This document shows, one piece after another, positions 44,495 to 53,367 of a stretch of 64,000 nucleotides of DNA (positions are counted from its first letter, which is position 1; each line of letters begins with the position of its first letter). This stretch comes from Chitinophagales bacterium. Its GTDB lineage: Bacteria; Bacteroidota; Bacteroidia; Chitinophagales; JADIYW01. Under the pieces are notes generated by a model. The model ran no database searches. It was not told the origin of the DNA and worked only from the letters and a program-made list of their open reading frames with translations. The position numbers were made by a program, and so were the translations under genes. The stretch is taken from positions 124,001 through 188,000 of the forward strand of contig JACJXS010000010.1 in NCBI GenBank assembly GCA_020636545.1, read 5' to 3'.

Positions 44495-44863
44495 TTTTTT
44501 TATCTTATTAAATAACGTTAATAGGCTATTTTCAATAATCATGAAATTCGGTTTTTCTTTATGAACATAGCTAATAAAAAAACTTCCGGTTTTGTTTGTA
44601 AATGGAGCTATTAATTCAGATTTATTTTTGCGAACTGCTTCTCGCAATAACCGCTTAATATAGTTTCTTTCTGTTGCGTTGCTGAATAATCTCTTGGGTG
44701 CTGCAAATGCAAATTGATGTATTTGCACTGAGGACTTGTCTGATTCAAAATGAAAAAAAATTCTGAGATATTCATTTTGAACAAAAGATTTACGCCTAAA
44801 AAGTAGTTGGATTTTTTTCCTACTTTTTAGGCGTTCTCTTTTACTTAAAGTATATTTTGGTAT
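44492..44863 (-). CDS. rnpA: RNase P protein component, with non-canonical start codon
   Basis: The full-length protein is read only without an ATG, GTG or TTG start. The frame opens after a TAA at 44882-44884 and runs PKYTLSKRERLKSRKKIQLLFRR, then FAFAAPKRLFSNATERNYIKRLLREA, the RnpA signature that binds P RNA. The first usual start codon in frame is a GTG at 44728, in mid-protein, which would drop the first ~45 residues and part of the fold. ATA at 44861-44863 is the likeliest start (123 residues); other ATA codons lie at 44870 and 44879. The frame begins at the rpmH stop, suggesting translational coupling. Confidence 0.8.
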   Translation of the reverse strand: MPKYTLSKRERLKSRKKIQLLFRRKSFVQNEYLRIFFHFESDKSSVQIHQFAFAAPKRLFSNATERNYIKRLLREAVRKNKSELIAPFTNKTGSFFISYVHKEKPNFMIIENSLLTLFNKIKK

Positions 44864-44877
44864 AGTTGCTATCGCTT

Positions 44878-45039
44878 CTATTTATTTCTACCTCTCATTT
44901 CGTCAGAAACAGAAAGTTTTTTTCTTCCTTTTCTTCTTCTTGCATTCAATATTGCACGACCACCTTTAGTTTTCATACGTTCTCTAAAACCGTGCTTATT
45001 TTTTCTCTTTCTATTAGATGGTTGGAATGTCCTTTTCAT
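44878..45039 (-). CDS. rpmH: 50S ribosomal protein L34
   Basis: A 53-residue, very basic protein: MKRTFQPSNRKRKNKHGFRERM, then KGGRAILNARRRKGRKKLSV, the bL34 fingerprint. A C-terminal SDEMRGRNK extension is common in Bacteroidota. It precedes rnpA on the minus strand, the near-universal rpmH-rnpA pair. The stop TAG lies 14 bases before the favoured rnpA ATA. It is too short to appear in most ORF scans. Confidence 0.95.
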   Translation of the reverse strand: MKRTFQPSNRKRKNKHGFRERMKTKGGRAILNARRRKGRKKLSVSDEMRGRNK

Positions 45040-45062
45040 ACAATTAATTTTAAAACGGAATG

Positions 45063-45070
45063 CAAAGATA
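45063..45070 (-). promoter_or_regulatory. -7 promoter element (TATCTTTG) of rpmH-rnpA
   Basis: TATCTTTG lies 23 bases upstream of the rpmH ATG on the minus strand and fits TAnnTTTG. It follows a long T-run, and no other promoter was seen before rnpA. Confidence 0.6.
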
Positions 45071-45139
45071 GTATTTTTCTGTTAAAAAAAAAATATCCTC
45101 TATAAATAAACGATAAATTAATGTAAGCTACTTAGAAAT

Positions 45140-45529
45140 CTATTCTTTTTCAAAGCGAATATCTTGGATATATAAGATTTTTTGGAAAGGCTTCAGCAAA
45201 ATATAGGTTTTATACTTTTCATTTTTTGATTTTAAAACACCTACAATAAAACGAGTATTGTATTCTGTACTACCTTTCTGTAAAATAGTAAATTCTTTAT
45301 TTGGTATTGCACTCAAAAAATTCTTGATAATCAATTCCGCTTGATCGCTACTATAATTATTACCTGTTTGATTTATGGTAACATCTATACGTTTATTAAA
45401 ATACTTTGCTAACTCCTTTGTATTACCACTTTGAATATACTGAACAATATCATTACTAACATCTTGTGCTTCTGTATAATGAATAGATAATACAAAAATA
45501 AATAGCAATATGCATTTTCTTATAAACAT
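45140..45529 (-). CDS. DUF4783-like secreted protein
   Basis: 129 residues from the ATG at 45529; the frame is open further upstream to 45622, but only this start gives a proper signal peptide (MFIRKCILLFIFVLSIHYTEAQ). The mature part has IVQYIQSGNTKELAKYFNKRIDVTI, AELIIKNFLSAIP and TRFIVGVLKSKNEKYKTYI, a small NTF2-like alpha+beta pattern found in DUF4783 proteins of Bacteroidota. Function unknown; probably periplasmic. It diverges from gpmI. Confidence 0.78.
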   Translation of the reverse strand: MFIRKCILLFIFVLSIHYTEAQDVSNDIVQYIQSGNTKELAKYFNKRIDVTINQTGNNYSSDQAELIIKNFLSAIPNKEFTILQKGSTEYNTRFIVGVLKSKNEKYKTYILLKPFQKILYIQDIRFEKE

Positions 45530-45591
45530 AATAAGTAAATTCGTTTTAGATGGAGCATATTTTATGCCAATCTTTATACAAAAATAAAAAA

Positions 45592-47130
45592 ATGAATTTG
45601 AATAACAACCAAAAAAAAGCATTTTTAATCATTATGGACGGTTGGGGCATCAACAGAAATGCATCAAATAGTGCCATAGAAGCAGCTCAAACACCTTTTA
45701 TTGATAGTTTATATACTCAATATCCAAACGCTGTATTGCTTACGCATGGAGAATATGTTGGTTTACCTTACGACCAAATGGGTAATTCTGAAGTTGGACA
45801 CATGAATTTAGGTGCAGGAAGAGTCGTTTACCAAGATTTATTATTAATTAATAAGAAAGTTGAAAAAGGAGAATTTGCCAACAGTAAAGCTTTAAAGGAC
45901 GCTTTCGAGTATGCCAAGCAAAATAATAAAAAAGTCCATTTTTTAGGTTTAGTTTCAGATGGTGGGATACATTCGCACACGAATCATTTAAAGGCACTAA
46001 TTCAATTAGCGAATGAGCAAGGTGTACAAAATTGCTTTGTGCATGCTTTTACTGATGGTCGTGATACTGATCCGAAGTCAGGTTTAGGATATTTAAGTGA
46101 TTTAGAAAGCTTTTGCCAAAATACACATACTAAAATTGCAACAATTTGTGGTCGTTATTATGCAATGGATAGAGATAAAAGGTGGGAACGAATTCAATTG
46201 GCTTATAACTTATTGGTACATGGACATGGAAAAACTTTTGCTACCGTACAAGATGCCATTCAAGATTCCTATAACAATAATATTACTGATGAATTTATTC
46301 TTCCAGCAATAATTACAAACAATGCCTCCCAAATTAATTCCAATATTGAAAAAGATGATGTCGTCATTTGTTTTAATTTCAGAACCGATAGATGTCGTGA
46401 AATTACACAAGTACTTACACAACAAAATATGCCTGAGTTTGATATGAAAACCTTGCCTTTGTATTATTTAACAATGACTATTTATGACGAGAAGTTTCAG
46501 CAGGTTATTCCCATTTTTGGCAAGGAGAATATCCAAAAATCATTAGGCGAAGTCATTGCCGATAATGGATTAACACAATTAAGAATTGCAGAGACAGAAA
46601 AATATCCTCATGTTACTTTCTTTTTTTCTGGAGGAAGAGAACAAGCGTTTGAAGGTGAAGAACGTATTATGATTCCATCTCCTAAAGTAGCAACTTATGA
46701 TTTGAAACCTGAAATGAGTGCTTATGAAATCAAAGATGCTGTTATCCAATTTATAAAAGAAAAACAACCGCATTTTATTTGTTTAAATTTTGCGAATACG
46801 GACATGGTAGGACATACTGGGGTATTTGAAGCGGGAATTAAAGCAGCAGAAACTGTCAATCAATGTGTTGAAGAAGTCGTAAAAGTAGCTTTAGATTTTG
46901 ATTATGGCATTTTGCTTACTGCAGACCATGGCAATGCAGACCTAATGATTAATAATGATGGTTCTCCGAATACTGCCCATACCAAAAATGCTGTTCCTTT
47001 ATTTTATATAGATAATCAATATAAAAAGGAATTAAGACCTGGAAAATTAGCTGATATTGCACCAACTATTTTACATATTATGCAATTGCCAATTCCTGAA
47101 GAAATGGAAGGAAACGTATTGATATATTAA
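45592..47130 (+). CDS. gpmI: 2,3-bisphosphoglycerate-independent phosphoglycerate mutase
   Basis: Interconverts 3- and 2-phosphoglycerate in glycolysis, with two Mn ions. The ATG at 45592 gives 512 residues; the longer frame from 45550 has no family support. Metal and catalytic motifs: LIIMDGWGINRN near 12-23, MGNSEVGHMNLGAGR (the phospho-Ser, about residue 65), HAFTDGRDTDPKSG, GRYYAMDRDKRWER, NFANTDMVGHTG and LTADHGNAD. Complete. The small lipoprotein gene follows by 30 bases. Confidence 0.96.
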   Translation: MNLNNNQKKAFLIIMDGWGINRNASNSAIEAAQTPFIDSLYTQYPNAVLLTHGEYVGLPYDQMGNSEVGHMNLGAGRVVYQDLLLINKKVEKGEFANSKALKDAFEYAKQNNKKVHFLGLVSDGGIHSHTNHLKALIQLANEQGVQNCFVHAFTDGRDTDPKSGLGYLSDLESFCQNTHTKIATICGRYYAMDRDKRWERIQLAYNLLVHGHGKTFATVQDAIQDSYNNNITDEFILPAIITNNASQINSNIEKDDVVICFNFRTDRCREITQVLTQQNMPEFDMKTLPLYYLTMTIYDEKFQQVIPIFGKENIQKSLGEVIADNGLTQLRIAETEKYPHVTFFFSGGREQAFEGEERIMIPSPKVATYDLKPEMSAYEIKDAVIQFIKEKQPHFICLNFANTDMVGHTGVFEAGIKAAETVNQCVEEVVKVALDFDYGILLTADHGNADLMINNDGSPNTAHTKNAVPLFYIDNQYKKELRPGKLADIAPTILHIMQLPIPEEMEGNVLIY

Positions 47131-47160
47131 AAAATTAAAGTCTTTATATAATTTTATTTG

Positions 47161-47721
47161 ATGAAGAAACTCCCTATTATATTATATTTTATTCTACAAT
47201 TTCTACTATTTGGATGCAAAACTTCTAATTCAAAAACTGGGGAAGCAATAGAACTTTTTAACATCAAACCTTTGATTGAAAAAGATATTACTTATAATCA
47301 AGCTAACAATGTGAAGCAAAAAAAAGTAATTACCGTCAATCAAAAACAAGAAACAACAAATGTATCTAAAATTGATTGGGCAAAGGAATTGCAAATTGTC
47401 TTAAATGCTGATATTAACAAAAAAGATTGGGAAGATAAATTTACCAAACAAACCACTTTTGATAGCTTAGAAAATATTGAAACAACAAAATATTTATCTT
47501 TTAATAGCAAAGTGCCAATTAAAAAATTTATAGTAAAAAAATCAATTTCAAGCGATACGATACATGAAATCTATATTGAAAAAATCATACAAAGTGGATT
47601 ATTCTCTAATGACCAAATCATCACTTATCGTCCTACTGCCTATTTAAAAGTAGCATCAGTACAAAAGGCTATCTTTATGGATGATTTTATTTCTGAAGTA
47701 GAAATTTATTTTATTCGATAA
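47161..47721 (+). CDS. Lipoprotein of unknown function
   Basis: 186 residues. The signal peptide MKKLPIILYFILQFLLFGC ends in a lipobox (LFGC). A Lys/Asn/Gln-rich mature part follows with INKKDWEDKFTKQTTFD and a beta-rich C-terminus (PIKKFIVKKSISSDTIHEIYIEKII). No family recognised. The layout (short linker then one small domain) and the lack of further membrane segments suggest a membrane-anchored periplasmic protein. The flippase gene begins 22 bases later but has its own promoter box over the end of this ORF. Confidence 0.72.
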   Translation: MKKLPIILYFILQFLLFGCKTSNSKTGEAIELFNIKPLIEKDITYNQANNVKQKKVITVNQKQETTNVSKIDWAKELQIVLNADINKKDWEDKFTKQTTFDSLENIETTKYLSFNSKVPIKKFIVKKSISSDTIHEIYIEKIIQSGLFSNDQIITYRPTAYLKVASVQKAIFMDDFISEVEIYFIR

Positions 47722-47743
47722 ATGATGCTTACTTTTGCTATTC

Positions 47744-49090
47744 ATGCTACCTGAAAAAATCCAGCAAAAGCTCCAAAATATTCTTACCGACAAGAATTTT
47801 TCATTTGTTGCTAAAGGAAGCTTTACAACACTACTTACTTTAGGATTTGTTCAAGGATTACGTTTCATATCTGGTATTATCATTGGTAGGTATTATGGTG
47901 CTGACGCATCTGGCAAACTTACTTTAGTAATTACAGTAATGTCTATTGCTGGTATTTTATGCAATTTTGGAATTAAAGATGCTATCCAAAGGCTCATTCC
48001 AGAAAGTAAGGTAAAATACAACAATAAGGCTGCCTATGATTATTTTATTTTAGGTATGCTTTTGATGTGTATCAATTGGTTATTGATAGGAATGGTACTC
48101 TATTTTATTGCACCGTACTTAGCAATATATTGGGATGAACCCAGCTTGACACCACTATTTCGTTGGAGTGCCTTATTTGTATTGCCAGCTGTTTTAGGCG
48201 ATTATTTTTTCTTCAGTTTAAAGGCTGGATTAAAAATTAATACAGCAAATGTTTCTTTAATTATTCCAACAATCCTAAGAGTTGTATTATTAGCCATTGT
48301 AACGATTTACTTCTACAACATTTACAATCCAATATATATGCATTGGGCAACTATGGCTACATTACCTTTTCTATTTAGTATTTATCCAATTTATAAAAAT
48401 TTTTATATTGCATCTAAAAGTGATTTAAGAATTTTTGAAGTTAAAAGGCAACAAATTTTCCCTTTGGCTTTTCCGATGTTCATTACCTATTTTGCGTTTT
48501 TGGTTAATAATAATGCAGATGTTTTTATTTTAAAATCTTTAGGAATTACAACTGCCAATGTAGGTATATATAAAACTGCCAATAATATTGCTTTGATAAG
48601 TGCGACCTTGTTAGTGGCTTTAAATACGACTGTACAACCTAAGATGACACAATTATATTTCAAACACGAATTAGATGAATTGAGAAAGGTTACTCAAAAA
48701 TCAACGAAACTCATCTTCTGGTTAAGCTTGCCTATTTATATTTTACTATTTGGTCTTGCACCTTATATCATGCAAATTTATGGCGATAGTTTTTTACCCG
48801 GTACAATACCTTTAATGATTATGGTTATAGGTCAGCTGGTAAATACAGCAACAGGTCCAGTCGCACAATTACTCAATGCAACAGGCTTTCATAAGCAATT
48901 TACTTACATGTCATTAATGGGAGCTTTCCTGAACATTGGGTTCAATTTCATTTTAATAGTACCCTTTGGAATTATCGGAGCAAGTATTGCTGCAAGTTTA
49001 AGTTTAATCATTTGGAACTTAATTGGCGTTTGGTATATCTACAAAAAATTTGGATTTATCATTGCTTATTTTCCTAAATTTGGAAAATAA
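47744..49090 (+). CDS. Oligosaccharide flippase / polysaccharide biosynthesis protein (MVF/MATE superfamily)
   Basis: 448 residues with about 12-14 hydrophobic helices. It opens MLPEKIQQKLQNILTDKNFSFVAKGSFTTLLTLGFVQG. FISGIIIGRYYGADASGKLTL and NADVFILKSLGITTANVGIYKTAN are typical Wzx-like repeats. It would flip lipid-linked sugars across the inner membrane; the glycosyltransferase at 53-55 kb may belong to the same surface-glycan pathway. The ATG at 47744 is chosen over a TTG at 47735 because a TACTTTTG box ends only six bases before it, a near-leaderless start. Confidence 0.88.
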   Translation: MLPEKIQQKLQNILTDKNFSFVAKGSFTTLLTLGFVQGLRFISGIIIGRYYGADASGKLTLVITVMSIAGILCNFGIKDAIQRLIPESKVKYNNKAAYDYFILGMLLMCINWLLIGMVLYFIAPYLAIYWDEPSLTPLFRWSALFVLPAVLGDYFFFSLKAGLKINTANVSLIIPTILRVVLLAIVTIYFYNIYNPIYMHWATMATLPFLFSIYPIYKNFYIASKSDLRIFEVKRQQIFPLAFPMFITYFAFLVNNNADVFILKSLGITTANVGIYKTANNIALISATLLVALNTTVQPKMTQLYFKHELDELRKVTQKSTKLIFWLSLPIYILLFGLAPYIMQIYGDSFLPGTIPLMIMVIGQLVNTATGPVAQLLNATGFHKQFTYMSLMGAFLNIGFNFILIVPFGIIGASIAASLSLIIWNLIGVWYIYKKFGFIIAYFPKFGK

Positions 49091-49199
49091 AAATTATTAG
49101 CAAAATCTATTCAACCCACTTTAAATAAATGGATATCGCAACGTATAATTTAATCGTCATTCTAACAGCTAAATCTCTTTTGTTGAAACAATAAGAATT

Positions 49200-50690
49200 C
49201 TAAATAGATTTATTCAAAGCATCTACATAAGCCATTGCTGATGCATAAATAACATCGGTATCTGCACCAAAACCATAATAGAATACGCCATCTTTGGATA
49301 TTTGAATATGTACTTTACCTACGTCATTACTTCCGCCAGTTACCGCTTGAACTAAATATTCTTCTAACTTTACAGGAATACCCATAATTTTATCTACGGC
49401 TTTTAATGTGGCATCAACAGGGCCATTTCCTTCTGATTCAGATTGATAGGTTTTGCCATCTCTACTTAATTCTATTTTTGCAACAGATTGATGTTGATTT
49501 CCACATGAGACAGTATGACTTACAACGTGAAACATTCTAGAATCTGCATTAATGCCCATAATTTCTAATAAATCTTGGTCATTAATTTCTTTTTTAGCAT
49601 CTGCTACTTTCAAAAATTCTTGATAAACATTATCTAATTTTTCAGAATCTAAATGATAACCTAATAAATCTAATCTATGCTTCAAAGCTGCTCTACCGCT
49701 TCTGGCTGTCAATAAAATTAAAGATTCAGGAACTCCAACATCTTTTGGGTCAATAATTTCGTAATTCTCTCTATTTTTTAGTACGCCATCTTGATGTATT
49801 CCTGAGGAATGTGCAAAAGCATTTCGTCCAACAATTGCTTTGTTTGGCTGAACTGGCATACGCATCAATCTAGTAATTAGTCTAGAAGTTGGGTAAATGT
49901 TTTTTACATTGATATCAGTATAAAGGTTTAAAGATTCTTTATGCGATTTGATAATCATAGCAACTTCCTCCAAAGAGGTATTTCCGGCACGTTCTCCGAT
50001 ACCATTCATCGTTACCTCCACTTGTCTAGCACCATTTGATAAACCAGCGATTGAATTAGCTGTTGCCAATCCTAAATCATTATGACAATGTACAGAAATA
50101 ATAGCTTTATCAATATTCGGAACATTATTCATTAAGTAAGCAATTTTTGCACCATATTGGTCTGGCGTACAATAGCCTGTGGTATCAGGAATATTAACTA
50201 CTGTTGCACCATTAGCAATAACTGTCTCGACCATTTTTGCTAAGAAAGCTAAATCTGCACGACCAGCATCCTCACAGAAAAATTCGACATCATCAACAAA
50301 ATTTCTAGCATACTTTGCAGCCCAAGCTGCTTTTTCTAAAATATTTTCTCTAGTGGTACGAAGCTTATTTATAATATGAATATCTGAACTTCCAATTCCT
50401 GTATGTATCCTTCCTTTTTTTGCAAATTTCAATGCTTCTGCTGCACATTCTATATCTTTATCTACTGCACGTGTTAATGCACAAATTGTAGGATTACTTA
50501 CATTTTTAGAAATCTCAACAACAGAATTAAAATCTCCAGGTGAAGATATTGGAAAACCTGCTTCTAAAACATCTACACCCAAATTTTCTAAAGCTATTGC
50601 AACTTCAATTTTTTCTACTGTGTTTAATTGACAACCTGGGACTTGCTCTCCGTCTCTAAGTGTAGTGTCAAAAATATATACCTTATCCAT
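49200..50690 (-). CDS. leuA: 2-isopropylmalate synthase
   Basis: First committed step of leucine synthesis. Catalytic HMGL-like barrel: FDTTLRDGEQVPG at 7-19, EAGFPISSPGDF, SVHCHNDLGLATANSIAGL and NGIGERAGNTSLEEV. FAHSSGIHQDGVLKNRENYEII ends it. The C-terminal leucine-sensing domain (about 380-496) is present (ESEGNGPVDATLKAVDKI), so this is a regulated LeuA rather than a homocitrate or citramalate synthase. leuBCD are absent nearby. A terminator-like hairpin lies 25 bases upstream of its start. Confidence 0.92.
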   Translation of the reverse strand: MDKVYIFDTTLRDGEQVPGCQLNTVEKIEVAIALENLGVDVLEAGFPISSPGDFNSVVEISKNVSNPTICALTRAVDKDIECAAEALKFAKKGRIHTGIGSSDIHIINKLRTTRENILEKAAWAAKYARNFVDDVEFFCEDAGRADLAFLAKMVETVIANGATVVNIPDTTGYCTPDQYGAKIAYLMNNVPNIDKAIISVHCHNDLGLATANSIAGLSNGARQVEVTMNGIGERAGNTSLEEVAMIIKSHKESLNLYTDINVKNIYPTSRLITRLMRMPVQPNKAIVGRNAFAHSSGIHQDGVLKNRENYEIIDPKDVGVPESLILLTARSGRAALKHRLDLLGYHLDSEKLDNVYQEFLKVADAKKEINDQDLLEIMGINADSRMFHVVSHTVSCGNQHQSVAKIELSRDGKTYQSESEGNGPVDATLKAVDKIMGIPVKLEEYLVQAVTGGSNDVGKVHIQISKDGVFYYGFGADTDVIYASAMAYVDALNKSI

Positions 50691-50714
50691 AATTCCTTTT
50701 TTCTTTTTCTATAT

Positions 50715-50742
50715 AAAAAATCCGATTCTCAAAATCGGATTT
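50715..50742 (-). terminator. Terminator between the PorT-like gene and leuA
   Basis: AAATCCGATT-TTGAG-AATCGGATTT on the minus strand (10-bp stem) is followed by a T-run. It most simply ends transcription of the outer-membrane gene upstream. Because it lies directly before leuA it could also attenuate leuA, but no leucine-rich leader peptide was found in the 75 bases before it. Confidence 0.78.
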
Positions 50743-50815
50743 AATTTAAAATATAAAGTTACAAAAACTTTGATGCAATTTTATATATTCTTTGCTTTAA
50801 GAATACTTTAAAATA

Positions 50816-51559
50816 CTATAACCCACATATTGCAATACCAAATTGCAATGGGTACATTTGTGGTCCTTTTCCTTTCTGAAACACTGATGAAATTTGATAA
50901 TTTACATAGACATTAAAAATTCCATAACCTCCACGCACATACACACCATATCTAAACTTGTTTAATCCATCAACTTTAAATTCTTTAAATTTCACATCCC
51001 CTCCAGTACCAGTCGCTGGGTCTTCGCCTTTATATTTCCATTTACTTGCCAATAAGAAACCAAATTTTGCTCCAGCAGCCAATTTCCAAGATGTATTTTT
51101 CTTGTTTGGCTTAGAACGATATCTAAATTCTACTGGAATATCAAAATAAACTAAGCCCAATTTTGATTTTTTAGAACTAACACTATCTCCTAATAATGGA
51201 AAAGATGTAATTGAATCTTTTAAGTGCGTATTGTTCTTCCAAGCAATTCCATTTTTTTTATGAAAGAAATTATCAGTACCAATTCCTGCTCCTGGTGCTA
51301 TGCTAAAATTTGATTTTCCGAACACAACATCATAAGTATAATAAGCATTAAAACTTCTTGACAATGCACTAACTTTTAAATCACTAGGCGTTTTTAGCGT
51401 TTGATTTAAGCCTAATTCTATTAGTACTCTATCTTTTGCTTTATTAATATTTGCTTTTACTTCTGGAGAAACACCACTTGTCGCTGTTACAGTCTGTTCT
51501 TGTGCAAAAGAACTTAAAAAAACAAGTCCTAACAATAGCGTTATAAATACTTTCTGCAT
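50816..51559 (-). CDS. PorT-like outer-membrane beta-barrel protein
   Basis: 247 residues. The signal peptide MQKVFITLLLGLVFLSSFAQ is followed by a ~30-residue linker, then alternating strands (FNAYYTYDVVFGKSNFSIAPGAGIG, YFDIPVEFRYRSKP, WKLAAGAKFGFLLASKWKY) as in eight-stranded PorT/OmpW-like barrels of Bacteroidota. It ends ..YPLQFGIAICGL. PorT itself serves type IX secretion, but this assignment is only to the wider barrel family. Confidence 0.75.
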   Translation of the reverse strand: MQKVFITLLLGLVFLSSFAQEQTVTATSGVSPEVKANINKAKDRVLIELGLNQTLKTPSDLKVSALSRSFNAYYTYDVVFGKSNFSIAPGAGIGTDNFFHKKNGIAWKNNTHLKDSITSFPLLGDSVSSKKSKLGLVYFDIPVEFRYRSKPNKKNTSWKLAAGAKFGFLLASKWKYKGEDPATGTGGDVKFKEFKVDGLNKFRYGVYVRGGYGIFNVYVNYQISSVFQKGKGPQMYPLQFGIAICGL

Positions 51560-51639
51560 ATTTTTTATTTGATTTGTAAAGTAACAAAAATAAGAATAAT
51601 ATCTAATCTATTGCTACATTTATTATTTTTTATGATTTT

Positions 51640-53367
51640 TTAGAACAACACTGGCAAATCGTAATATCTATTAAAAATATTTGTTTTAAAACTTAGACCA
51701 ATGCTATGGCTTGAAAAATTAGTAAAGTCATTACTAGAACTAGAGTAATTTCTGAACTGAACACCTAATTCAGCTACAAAATTAATTTTAGGATTAATGA
51801 TATAACCAATTCTAAATTCGTTATTAATAATATTATAAGGTGTGCCATTAAACATCTTTACATTCATAGAATTCACAATATCTTTTTCTGCCTTTAGAAT
51901 ATTTCCTCCATTATTTTCAATATTCAGGAAATTGCCTGTAAAATCGTATCCTGCTTGAGTAAAATTAAATTTATAAGAAGTATATAATCTTTTCCATTGA
52001 TAGTTTAAGGTGGCTAAATATTCTCTAAAGTTAGCACCCATACTGTGTGTGATAGACTGATTGTAATTACTATAAGACAACAAACTATCTAAGCCTTGAT
52101 ACATAAAAGGTCGAACTTGATTGAACTCTACTTGTAAGTTCAAATTTGGCACATTACCAACCTCAAAATATTTCATCCCAACTTGAAATGCTGTTTTTCG
52201 CTTTGCCGTATTTTTTTTGCCCCAACTTTGAGCCGCAAATTGCCCATATAAGATAATATTTTTAGGCAGAGTTACTTTGATATTTGTACCATAAACTTTG
52301 TTGATGTTTGGGTTTAATTTCTTTTGAAATGCTCTTACTCCCAAAATTGGATTGATGAAATTATAATCAAAAAATGTATTTCCCTTATCCGTTGTTCTTC
52401 TCCAAGTAATTCCTTCAAAAACACCCAATTGCAACCATTTTGCAGCATCAACACTTAGATAATTAAATGTGGCTAATTTTCTTTGATAACCAAGGGTAAA
52501 ATCAGTACCACGCTTAATGTTATTCAACAATTCGGTATAAATTGTGGTATATTTTATTCGCCATACATTAGTTGTAAATTGTAAATAGGGATAATTAAAA
52601 GAGTTATCCGATAATAATAATGAACGGAAGCCATCTCCAATGAAGTGCTTTCCATTTCCAATTTGCATATTAAATTGTTTTACAGGAGAATAAGACAAAT
52701 AAGCAATCGCACTAGAATAGTCAAAACTATTGTTCGATGTAGGTCTAGTTCTACCTTCTCCAGGAACGGCTGTTGCCGCAACGGAATATAAAGTAATATA
52801 TGATGGGAACTTTACAACATTATTCGTTATTGCAGTATAAAGAGATACTTTTTTTCCTATATCCGCTTTTAATTCAAACCCAACTGTTCTTTGTGAAATA
52901 ATTTTACTAGTATAAAAATCCACACCCATTCCAATATTAATAATTGGATTAATGGCAACATAGAATTTTCTATTTACATATCCTGTATCAGAAGGGACAT
53001 CATTATAGGTTGGCAAATATGGATTTGCAACAATATCTCTACGATATTTTACATAACCATTTTCATCAAACTCTAAGAAATTTTCAAATCCAACTACATT
53101 GACCATTTTGCTAAACCAGTCAGATTTTTGAAGTTTAGTATAATGTATAACCGAATCAGGATATACAAAATCATACACTTCTGAAGCAATATATGGTTTT
53201 ATGGCACTATGAAATGAGGCCTTATCCATTTGGTTCAACTTTTTCTCGAAAGTCAATGATTTCTCTCTATTCAAATAGAGATTTTCTTGTTGTGCAAATA
53301 TTGTAATGCCAAATGCATTAAAATAAAAAATCGCTAATAATATATATCTAAAATGCATTCTCTTCAC
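51640..53367 (-). CDS. RemB/Wzi-like outer-membrane protein
   Basis: 575 residues with a signal peptide (MKRMHFRYILLAIFYFNAFGITIFAQ). The body is rich in amphipathic strands. QIGNGKHFIGDGFRSLLLSDNSF and YTTIYTELLNNIKR match gliding-motility protein RemB and capsule-assembly Wzi-like barrels as I recall them. Its start lies 20 bases inside the end of the glycosylphosphotransferase gene, supporting a link to surface glycan synthesis or export. Whether the host glides cannot be told. Confidence 0.75.
   Translation of the reverse strand: MKRMHFRYILLAIFYFNAFGITIFAQQENLYLNREKSLTFEKKLNQMDKASFHSAIKPYIASEVYDFVYPDSVIHYTKLQKSDWFSKMVNVVGFENFLEFDENGYVKYRRDIVANPYLPTYNDVPSDTGYVNRKFYVAINPIINIGMGVDFYTSKIISQRTVGFELKADIGKKVSLYTAITNNVVKFPSYITLYSVAATAVPGEGRTRPTSNNSFDYSSAIAYLSYSPVKQFNMQIGNGKHFIGDGFRSLLLSDNSFNYPYLQFTTNVWRIKYTTIYTELLNNIKRGTDFTLGYQRKLATFNYLSVDAAKWLQLGVFEGITWRRTTDKGNTFFDYNFINPILGVRAFQKKLNPNINKVYGTNIKVTLPKNIILYGQFAAQSWGKKNTAKRKTAFQVGMKYFEVGNVPNLNLQVEFNQVRPFMYQGLDSLLSYSNYNQSITHSMGANFREYLATLNYQWKRLYTSYKFNFTQAGYDFTGNFLNIENNGGNILKAEKDIVNSMNVKMFNGTPYNIINNEFRIGYIINPKINFVAELGVQFRNYSSSSNDFTNFSSHSIGLSFKTNIFNRYYDLPVLF

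Noticed and set aside
50715..50815. Leucine attenuator before leuA
   Set aside because: A terminator hairpin is there, but no leader ORF with Leu codons was found before it; it is explained as the terminator of the upstream outer-membrane gene.
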